Shown here: piece after piece, positions 1-5,917 of the stretch | How positions within the stretch are numbered: the stretch's first letter is position 1 | Layout: every line of letters begins with the position of its first letter | From: Betaproteobacteria bacterium UBA6910 | GTDB taxonomy: Bacteria > Pseudomonadota > Gammaproteobacteria > Burkholderiales > UBA6910 | Assembly: GCA_002451065.1 (NCBI GenBank) | Contig: DKBC01000173.1 | Span: forward strand, 1 to 19,936 | Reading direction: 5' to 3' | Length of the DNA stretch: 19,936 nt | Notes under the pieces: model-generated | Database searches by the model: none | What the model saw: the letters and a program-made list of their open reading frames with translations, nothing else | What the model was told of the DNA's origin: nothing | Position numbers and translations under genes: made by a program

Positions 1-40
1 ACCGCGTCAGCGGTTTAGTTCAACTTTGAATTAGCCGACA

Positions 41-120
41 CCAATGTCGGTATAAGACCGAAATCTCGGTATAAATGCCGCGATTGTCCAATTAATCCCC
101 CCAATGTCGGTAGAAATCGT
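41..120 (+). repeat. Four ~20-bp tandem degenerate repeats (possible transposon end)
   Basis: Four copies of a TGTCGGTATAA-like unit begin at about 45, 64, 85 and 105, a period of 19-21 bp. The first, second and fourth are clear (TGTCGGTATAA, TCTCGGTATAA, TGTCGGTAGAA). The third (TGTCCAATTAA) is degenerate. The first unit also forms a perfect 6-bp inverted repeat, CCGACA-CCAA-TGTCGG, at 35-50. The stretch is visibly richer in A and T than the rest of the window. Regularly spaced copies on one helical face are typical of transposase-binding ends, as in IS21-family elements, and of iterons or multi-site operators. I see no transposase gene beside it, so it could be a remnant end or a regulatory array. 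The remaining sequence from 121 to about 300 shows no recognisable gene. Confidence 0.5.
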
Positions 121-443
121 TATCGGAGCGGACAGGCTCACGCCGTGAGCCACCCGCTGACTCATACTGGCACCGGGAATGCGGGCGCCGAGCGCCGGAA
201 GCCCCGCAGCTTGCCATGAACTGGGCATGGATGCGTCCGGCACGGCGCGCGTCCCCATCGGCCTGAAAGCTTTCACATAATTAGACACTTGAGGCATGCC
301 ATCTGCAAGCGACACAAGAACTTCAAGAATCTGCGAACCTTTCTCGAATCGGACCGCAGGCACCCCGGCTGCTCCCGCGGCTGCGGGCGGCGCTGCGCCT
401 TCGCCGCTCCTCCATCAAGACCGAGAAGGCCTATTGTCACTGG

Positions 444-1238
444 GTGCGGCGTTACGTTCGTTTTCACGGCCTTCGCCACCCCAAGGACATGGGCGCCCGG
501 GAGGTAACCGCGTTCCTGAATCATCTGGCCACGGAGCGCCAGGTGGCGGCGGCGACCCAAAACCAGGCGCTGGCAGCGCTGCTCTTCCTGTACCGCGAGG
601 TGCTGGGGACGGGGCTGCCATGGCTGGACGGGCTGGTTCGTGCCAGGACGCCGGAGCGCCTGCCGGCCGTGCTGACGCGCGAAGAGGTGCAGGCGGTCCT
701 GGCGCAGCTCACGGGCCCGCGCAGGCTCCTGGTCGGCCTCCTGTACGGCGCCGGCCTGCGGCTCAACGAGTGCCTTTCCCTGCGGGTGAAGGACGTTGAG
801 TTCGCCGGCGGCAAGCTGGTGGTCCGCCAGGGCAAAGGGAACAGGGATCGCGTGACCCTCCTCCCGCGGCGCCTCATGCCGGCGTTGGCCGGAAAGTACC
901 CGAAGGCGGGCTTCTCCTGGGGCTGGCAATTCGTGTTCCCTTCCGGCCAGCACTGCCGCGACCCCTACACGGGACGGACAGTGCGTTTTCACGTCCACGA
1001 AAAGACGGTGCAGCGGGCGGTCAGGGAAGCCGCGGGGCGCGCGGGCATCGCCAAGCCGGTCGGCTGCCACACGTTCCGGCACGCCTTCGCTACCGATTTG
1101 CTGGAGTCCGGCCATAACATCCGCGTCGTCCAGGAGCTGATGGGACACAAGGACGTGGAGACCACGATGATCTACACGCATGTCATGAACAACAGCCTGG
1201 CGGCGGTGCGAAGCCCGGCGGATGCTCTCCCGGCCTGA
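444..1238 (+). CDS. IntI-type integron integrase (tyrosine recombinase), probably decayed
   Basis: Site-specific tyrosine recombinase of the integron integrase family. The C-terminal half carries the catalytic arginine (GLRLNE), the HTFRHAFA box with His and Arg, the LMGHKD box and the nucleophile Tyr in MIYTHV. The IntI-specific segment is present (KYPKAG, WGWQFVFP, then an RRHH-like stretch), as is the typical tail VRSPADALP. The start given is the first in-frame GTG. However, homology to the IntI N-terminus (LLPRLRAALRLRRSSIKTEKAY) continues upstream to about 363 with no ATG, GTG or TTG before the stop at 282; only CTG codons are available. Compared with IntI1, about 30 residues are missing between the LLPRRL and PALAGKYP segments. 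No attI or attC site could be recognised nearby. The fold family is certain; activity is doubtful. Confidence 0.85.
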   Translation: MRRYVRFHGLRHPKDMGAREVTAFLNHLATERQVAAATQNQALAALLFLYREVLGTGLPWLDGLVRARTPERLPAVLTREEVQAVLAQLTGPRRLLVGLLYGAGLRLNECLSLRVKDVEFAGGKLVVRQGKGNRDRVTLLPRRLMPALAGKYPKAGFSWGWQFVFPSGQHCRDPYTGRTVRFHVHEKTVQRAVREAAGRAGIAKPVGCHTFRHAFATDLLESGHNIRVVQELMGHKDVETTMIYTHVMNNSLAAVRSPADALPA

Positions 1239-1276
1239 AGCGGGACCGCTTGTCGGTTGGGTCTAGGGAGCCCGGC

Positions 1277-2188
1277 TTAGCCCGCGCCCTCCCAGTAACG
1301 GTCCACCGCGGCCTGGATCTCGGCGATGGTCGCTTCGTCCCGCTTCGGCTCGAACAGGTGGGCGAAGCGCCCCTGGAGCCTGAGGTAGTCCTTCACGGGC
1401 GCCCGGGGATGGGGCGGCTTGGTGTGGGTGACGCGGCCGTCCTCGTATTCCTTGAGGGGGAACACGCCGGACTTCACGGCAAGCCTCCCGACCTCCACCG
1501 TGTCCCTGGGCTCGTAGCCCCACCCGGTCGGACAGGGGGCCAGGGCGAGGATAAGCCGGGGCCCCTTCAGCTTCATCGCCTTCTCGATCTTGCGCGCCAG
1601 GTCCAGGGGCTCGGCGCCGATCACCGTCGCGGCGTAGGCGGGACGGTGGGCACACCAGATGGCGAACAGATCCTTCTTCCAGCCCACATGGCCGCCCACA
1701 GCGGTGGCGGTGCGCGCCCCATGGGGCGTGGCGGCAGAGGTCTGCTGGCCGGTGTTGCCATAGCCTTCGTTGTCGTAGCAGATGTAAAGGAAGTCGAGGC
1801 CGCGCTCGATGGCGCTGGAGGTGGCGGAAAGCCCCATGCCGTAGGCGGCGCCGTCGCCGGTGAGGGTCACCACCTGGAGGTCTTCCTCGGGCGGCAGCGC
1901 TCCGCGCGCGAGCAGCAGGTCCAGGGCGTCGCGCACCCCCTGGGCACCGGCCGGCGCGGAGGCCATGGAGGTGTAGAGCCAGGAGCCGCGGAACGGGGTG
2001 AAGGGGTACACCGAAAGCAGGGTCATGCACCCCGCGGCATTGACGAACACACTGCGGGCGCCCAGCACGTCGTAGATCTCGTGCAGCGCCTCCAGTCCGC
2101 CGCAGCCGGCGCACATGGCGGTGCCGGTGCCCAGCAGGTGGGTCGAGGGCAGGTCCTTCATGCGGCCGAAGCGGGTCTCGGCGCTCAT
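1277..2188 (-). CDS. 2-oxoacid:acceptor oxidoreductase, beta (TPP-binding) subunit
   Basis: 303-residue catalytic subunit of a pyruvate/2-ketoisovalerate-type ferredoxin oxidoreductase, which decarboxylates a 2-oxoacid to acyl-CoA and passes electrons to an Fe-S cluster. The thiamine diphosphate motif runs from TGDGAAYGMG (about residue 110) to the YDNEGYGNTG stretch (about 138-147). The four cysteines expected to hold the proximal 4Fe-4S cluster are Cys26 and Cys29 (CAGCGG), Cys54 (AAGCM) and Cys219 (APCPTGW). The ATG overlaps the stop of the alpha gene (ATGA) and is preceded by AAGGA six bases upstream. It is the last gene of the dehydrogenase-oxidoreductase operon and converges with the integrase 38 bp away. 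The upstream dehydrogenase suggests branched-chain or aromatic 2-oxoacids rather than pyruvate; the substrate is inferred. Confidence 0.92.
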   Translation of the reverse strand: MSAETRFGRMKDLPSTHLLGTGTAMCAGCGGLEALHEIYDVLGARSVFVNAAGCMTLLSVYPFTPFRGSWLYTSMASAPAGAQGVRDALDLLLARGALPPEEDLQVVTLTGDGAAYGMGLSATSSAIERGLDFLYICYDNEGYGNTGQQTSAATPHGARTATAVGGHVGWKKDLFAIWCAHRPAYAATVIGAEPLDLARKIEKAMKLKGPRLILALAPCPTGWGYEPRDTVEVGRLAVKSGVFPLKEYEDGRVTHTKPPHPRAPVKDYLRLQGRFAHLFEPKRDEATIAEIQAAVDRYWEGAG

Positions 2189-3420
2189 GGCAGTTCCTTC
2201 CGCTCCGCGTGGGCGACCGCCTGGAGCTTGCGCATCTCCCGCAGTTCCTGGGCGGTGTAGAGCAGCCGCGGGGCCGGCGCCTCGCCTTTCTCGGCCGCCT
2301 CCCGGGCGAGCCGGGCCATCTCGAAAAACTCCTCGGGCGGGATGTCCCGTCCACCCAGCGCGCCCACGAAGGAGAGCAGCACCGGGGCGCCTGGCTGCCC
2401 GTAAAGGGTGGCGGCCAACTCGGCATGCAGCACCCCGCCGCTCCCCATGGACAGGTTCTGGTCCACCACCACCACCGCGCGCTTGCGCAAAAGCGTTCTG
2501 CGCAGTTCCCCCGCCGGCCATGGCCGCACCAGCCGAGGCCGCACCAGGCCCACCGCCACGCCGGCGTCGCGCAGGCGGTCCACCGCCTCGCGGGCCTTGG
2601 TGGCGAAGGCGCCGATCATGAAGAAGACGATCTCGGCGTCGTCGCAGCGGTACGCCTCCACCGGGGGCCAGCGGCGGCCGAACTCTTGCTCGAAAGCCTC
2701 GGCGATCTCGTCGTAGACGTCCAGGGCCTTCAGGCTCGCCAGGTGCGTCTCGTAGCGGAAGTAGGAGTAGGACGACGCGCCGAGCACCGCGCAGGCCTGG
2801 CTCAGGGGGCGGGACGCGCGGAAGCGGATGGCTTCCGGATCGAAGGCCGGCAGGAAGCGCTGGGCGGCCTCCGGCGCCGGCAGTTCCACCGCCTCCCGCG
2901 TGAAGGAAAGATAGAAACCGTCCTGGTTCACGATCGCGGGCAGGCGGATCCGCGGATCCTCCGCGAGCCGGTAGGCGATCAGCACCGTGTCCACGATCTC
3001 CTGGCAGGTAGCGCAGTGGACCTGCAGAAAGCCGCTGTCCCGGGCCGCCAGCACGTCGGTGTGATCCGGCTCCAGGGTGATGGGGGTCGCGAGTCCGCGG
3101 GAGACATTCACGAGTAAGAAGGGCACGCGCCATCCCGCCACCGTGTAGATCATCTCCAGGCCATAGAGCAGGCCCTGGCTCGAAGTAGCCGTGAATACCC
3201 GCACCCCGGTGGCGGCCGCGGCCGCGGCCGCGGTGATCATGGAATGCTCGGACTCGAGGGTGGTGAGCCGCCCCGCCATTTCGCCGCGGTCGATCCACTC
3301 GGCCAGAGTCTCGATGATCTCGGTCTGGGGCGTTATCGGAAACGCGGGGACGTAATCGGCCCGCGCCAGCCGCGCCCCCCAGGCCGCGGCGCCGTTGCCG
3401 GTGAGGAGCTGGCGGGTCAT
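2185..3420 (-). CDS. 2-oxoacid:acceptor oxidoreductase, alpha subunit
   Basis: 411-residue alpha subunit (POR/VOR/KOR family, transketolase pyrimidine-binding and domain II). The N-terminal signature FPITPQTEIIETLAEW (about residues 27-42) is the classic pyrimidine-domain motif. LESEHSM and ATSSQGL follow as in other members of the family. The C-terminal part holds the domain II strand-rich region (VVVVDQNLSMGSGG). The start ATG overlaps the stop of the gamma-delta gene by ATGA and has GAGGAG eight bases upstream, so translation is probably coupled. With the beta and gamma-delta subunits it would form a soluble cytoplasmic heteromeric complex. The order gamma-delta, alpha, beta is common in this family. 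Substrate specificity cannot be read from the sequence. Confidence 0.93.
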   Translation of the reverse strand: MTRQLLTGNGAAAWGARLARADYVPAFPITPQTEIIETLAEWIDRGEMAGRLTTLESEHSMITAAAAAAATGVRVFTATSSQGLLYGLEMIYTVAGWRVPFLLVNVSRGLATPITLEPDHTDVLAARDSGFLQVHCATCQEIVDTVLIAYRLAEDPRIRLPAIVNQDGFYLSFTREAVELPAPEAAQRFLPAFDPEAIRFRASRPLSQACAVLGASSYSYFRYETHLASLKALDVYDEIAEAFEQEFGRRWPPVEAYRCDDAEIVFFMIGAFATKAREAVDRLRDAGVAVGLVRPRLVRPWPAGELRRTLLRKRAVVVVDQNLSMGSGGVLHAELAATLYGQPGAPVLLSFVGALGGRDIPPEEFFEMARLAREAAEKGEAPAPRLLYTAQELREMRKLQAVAHAERKELP

Positions 3421-4346
3421 GCCGGCGACTCCTCGGCTCGCGCCCCCGCCTCGGACACAGCGGCGATGGCATGGGGCGGGCAGACCGCCACGCACACCAT
3501 GCAGCCCTTGCAGTGGTCGTAGTCGACGCGCGGCGTGTGGTCGGCCTCCACCCGGATGGCCCCGTCCGGGCACAGGGTGCTGCAGATCCAGGAGCAGCGG
3601 TTGCAGCGCTCGTAGTCAATGACCGGCCGCAGTGTGCGCCACAGCCCGGTCTTGGCGCCCTCGCTGGTCGCGGCGCCTTCGACATCAGGCGCGGCGAACA
3701 GCGCCGCGTCCGGTTCGAGATCAATCCATTCGGGCCGCGCGTAGCCCCCCGCTTCAATGGCCGCCCCTTCCTGCACCCTGCCGGCGTGCCGGGAAAATGC
3801 ATCGAACGCCGCCAGCGCGTGATCGAGGTTGAATTCGAGCTCGTCGGCGCCGAGCTTGGCCAGTTCGTCCTCCACCGCCTGCACCAGGGACTCCCGCGCG
3901 ACCACGCCGACGAGGCGCGCGGCCGCGCCCGCGCATGTGGCGCCAATATGAGGGAGCCCCGCCCGGTCCTCTCCTTCCGACTCGACAGGAAGGCACAGAA
4001 CCGGCGCGCCCAGCTTGAGCCGCTGCTGCCACAGCTCGGGTGTCTGCGGGCTGTTGACGAGCAGCAGGGTATTCGACGTGACGCCCTGCAGGACGCCGGC
4101 CGCGGGAATCGGGACCAGGCTTTCATCGGCCACGACCACCAGATCCGGACGCAGAATGACGCCGCGCTCATGGATCGGCGAGCGGTCGGCGCGCACATAG
4201 GCGAAGATCGGTGCGCCGCGTCGCTCCGCCCCGTAGCGCGGGGCGTCCTGCACCTCGAAGCCGGAGCGGAAAAAGGCCGACCCGAGAATCTGGCTGGCGG
4301 TCTTGATGCCCTGCCCGCCGCGGCCGTGGAAGCGGATCCGGAACAT
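3417..4346 (-). CDS. 2-oxoacid:acceptor oxidoreductase, fused gamma-delta subunit
   Basis: 309-residue fusion. The N-terminal two thirds are the gamma domain, with the opening motif FHGRGGQGIKTASQ at residues 7-20 and the PRYGAERRGAP segment. The C-terminus is a dicluster ferredoxin (delta). Its second cluster site is canonical: Cys279, 282, 285 and 289 (CxxCxxCxxxCP). The first is Cys248, 251, 255 and 259, with one extra residue (CxxCxxxCxxxCP). This subunit would carry electrons from the TPP/Fe-S core in the beta subunit to ferredoxin or another acceptor. The gene starts 23 bases after the dehydrogenase stop and overlaps the alpha gene by ATGA. No strong Shine-Dalgarno precedes this ATG, but homology begins right at it. 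Confidence 0.92.
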   Translation of the reverse strand: MFRIRFHGRGGQGIKTASQILGSAFFRSGFEVQDAPRYGAERRGAPIFAYVRADRSPIHERGVILRPDLVVVADESLVPIPAAGVLQGVTSNTLLLVNSPQTPELWQQRLKLGAPVLCLPVESEGEDRAGLPHIGATCAGAAARLVGVVARESLVQAVEDELAKLGADELEFNLDHALAAFDAFSRHAGRVQEGAAIEAGGYARPEWIDLEPDAALFAAPDVEGAATSEGAKTGLWRTLRPVIDYERCNRCSWICSTLCPDGAIRVEADHTPRVDYDHCKGCMVCVAVCPPHAIAAVSEAGARAEESPA

Positions 4347-4369
4347 GATGCGAGTCTGCGGCGCGACTG

Positions 4370-5497
4370 TTACATGATGTGGAAGCGGCGGGTCGCCATC
4401 GCCGCCTCGACGCGCTCGGTGGCGAGTTTCACCGCCGCTTCCCGCGGCAGCGAACCCTTGGCCCTTGCCCCCTCGAGCACCGCCTTCGTGTTGGCGCGGA
4501 TCTTTTCCGCGATGGCGGCGAGGGCCGCCGCCTCGGTGGCGCCGGCGTATTCCATGGCGGCGCAGATCACCCCGCCGGCATTGGCGATGAAATCCGGCAC
4601 CACCAGGACCCCCCGCTGGTGCAGCGCCCGCTCCGCGCCCATGGTGAACGGAATGTTGGCGCCCTGGAGCACCAGCCTCGCCCGTAGTTGTCCCACGTTG
4701 TCCTCGTGCACCACGTCCGGCCGCGCCGCCGGTATCCAGATGTCGCACTCGATGGCGATGATGGCCTCCCGCCCCAGCTTCTCCACGCCCGGGGCCTCGC
4801 ACACGCTGCGCCCCTCCCGCTTGAGCCCCATGAGCAGGTCCAGGTCCAATCCCCGGGGATCGTGGACCGTGCCGCCCGTGTCCGACGCGGCGACCAGCAC
4901 GGCGCCCTGCTCCAGGAGGAAGCGGGCCGCGTGCTTGCCCACGGCGCCGAATCCCTGGACCGCCAGCCGCGCCCCCGCCAGCTTCACCCCGGCATGGGGG
5001 GCTGCCACCTCGGCGGCGTGGCGCAGCCCCCAGCCCGTGGCCCCGATCTCGTCCAGGGGAATACCGCCGAGGGCCGCCGGCAGACCCACGGCCCGGCCGA
5101 TCTCGTCCCTCACCCAGGCCATGCAGGTCTCGTCGGTGCCCATATCGGGGCCGAAAATGTAGTCCTGCTCGTTCCGAAGGGCGTGGGCGAAGGCGCGGAT
5201 CAGCGCTTCCTTGTCATCGCGAGGCATGCGCGGATCGCCGTAGAGGACGGATTTGCCGCCGCCGTGGGGGAGGCCGGCCGCCGAGTTTTTGAGCGTCATC
5301 GCCCGCGCCAGGCGGAAACACTCCTCGGTGGAAACGTCGGGCGCGATCCGCAATCCGCCGATGGAGGGGCCCCGAGCCACGTTGTCCACCACCAGCACCG
5401 CCTTGAGGCCGAGACGCGGCTCGTGCACGTGGATGATCTTCGCCGGCCCCAGGCCGTCGGCAAAGCGGAACTCGTCACTAACCGCGGCCGTCCCCAT
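4370..5497 (-). CDS. Leu/Val/Phe (Glu-family) amino acid dehydrogenase
   Basis: 375-residue NAD(P)-dependent amino acid dehydrogenase that oxidatively deaminates an amino acid to its 2-oxoacid. The catalytic lysines of leucine dehydrogenases align with Lys70 (MTLKNSAAG) and Lys82 (LPHGGGKSV). FGPDMGTDE carries the catalytic aspartate region. The Rossmann motif GFGAVG lies in AVQGFGAVGKHAARF. The length and the GGGK signature fit leucine/valine/phenylalanine dehydrogenases better than glutamate dehydrogenase (about 410-450 residues). The ATG at 5497 is chosen because AGGGAG lies just upstream and because the duplicated copy at 10587 begins at the same codon; an in-frame extension to 5629 exists but crosses the promoter. 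It heads the operon with the 2-oxoacid oxidoreductase 23 bases downstream, which would use its product. Confidence 0.93.
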   Translation of the reverse strand: MGTAAVSDEFRFADGLGPAKIIHVHEPRLGLKAVLVVDNVARGPSIGGLRIAPDVSTEECFRLARAMTLKNSAAGLPHGGGKSVLYGDPRMPRDDKEALIRAFAHALRNEQDYIFGPDMGTDETCMAWVRDEIGRAVGLPAALGGIPLDEIGATGWGLRHAAEVAAPHAGVKLAGARLAVQGFGAVGKHAARFLLEQGAVLVAASDTGGTVHDPRGLDLDLLMGLKREGRSVCEAPGVEKLGREAIIAIECDIWIPAARPDVVHEDNVGQLRARLVLQGANIPFTMGAERALHQRGVLVVPDFIANAGGVICAAMEYAGATEAAALAAIAEKIRANTKAVLEGARAKGSLPREAAVKLATERVEAAMATRRFHIM

Positions 5498-5548
5498 GCT
5501 CTCCCTGTCCCTGGTGCCCGACGGAAAGATTCTCATTCGGACAATTCG

Positions 5549-5577
5549 ACCGTAGCACAGCGTGTCCAGCGCTTCAA
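5549..5577 (-). promoter_or_regulatory. Putative sigma70-like promoter of the dehydrogenase operon
   Basis: On the minus strand a TTGAAG hexamer (5572-5577) and TACGGT (5549-5554) are separated by exactly 17 bases, about 50 bases before the dehydrogenase ATG. The -10 match is weak. However, the same two boxes with the same spacing (TTGAGG-17-TACGGT) are kept in the duplicated copy at 10635-10663, although the rest of this intergenic region has diverged strongly. Confidence 0.45.
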
Positions 5578-5660
5578 TCGGGGTGGGCCTTGTCTGCAAA
5601 CCCCGAGAGACCGGCGACCGGGCGCGCAAACTTGCGCGGACAGGTTCCCGGTCACCCGGG

Positions 5661-5917
5661 TCAATGGGTCGGGGTATTGCAGATCTGACCGTGCCGCGCC
5701 CCGCTCATCAGCGCGTGAAACTGATCGCGGCACATCCGCGGCAGGCACTCGTAGCCGCCCTCCTCCACGTACACGAACTCCCTGGATTGCATCTCGTTGT
5801 CAACGATGGGATGACCGGTTTGGCGGGCCTGTGCGGCAGGGCGCGGGTCCCGCAGGCGGTCTCCCCACTGCGGCGGCTAGGTCGCGCCAGCAGATCTCAT
5901 GGCGAACGCGGCGCTCA
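5661..5917 (-). pseudogene. Gutted ybaK-like deacylase gene (internal deletion, frameshifts)
   Basis: Minus-strand sequence after the RND stop matches the intact ybaK-like gene at 10749-11228. The N-terminal part is recognisable in DNA (the region for VRYEIC through LAKSVI, about residues 13-48). It then jumps straight to the region for IVDDE (about residue 112) and continues to the same stop, RDQFHALMSGARHGQIC followed by a TPTH tail. The missing middle is about 63 codons, and the 257-bp length agrees with that. The first part also reads only with frameshifts. The final 25 or so codons are nearly identical to the intact copy while the rest has drifted. It lies immediately upstream of the intact dehydrogenase, as the intact ybaK lies upstream of the dehydrogenase fragment. 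Non-functional. Confidence 0.75.

Larger units (their letters stand above)
5276..5917 (-). repeat. Direct repeat copy A (ybaK remnant - promoter - dehydrogenase 5' part)
   Basis: Left copy of a duplicated segment; the right copy is at 10366-11190. Over the 222 bp of dehydrogenase 5' coding sequence (5276-5497 against 10366-10587, offset 5090, no gaps) I count 14 differences, about 94% identity. The intergenic spacers are nearly equal in length (163 and 161 bp) but much more diverged. Homology continues through the ybaK region. Both copies are in the same orientation and bracket the RND efflux genes. Confidence 0.8.

Noticed and set aside
1..130. Possible attC or attI site next to the integrase
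   Set aside because: GTTCAAC at 18-24 fits RYYYAAC, but no matching GTTRRRY partner at suitable spacing was found.
31..363. 110-codon minus-strand open frame over the repeat region and integrase 5' part
   Set aside because: No recognisable motif, and it crosses the repeats and the antisense of the conserved integrase N-terminus; treated as a shadow frame.
1238..1251. AAGCGG-GA-CCGCTT palindrome between the convergent integrase and oxidoreductase genes
   Set aside because: The loop is only two bases and there is no T-tract, so not a credible terminator.
1277..4198. A single 973-codon minus-strand open frame
   Set aside because: Only its last 303 codons are the oxidoreductase beta subunit; the rest is antisense or out of frame to the alpha and gamma-delta genes, which carry the motifs.
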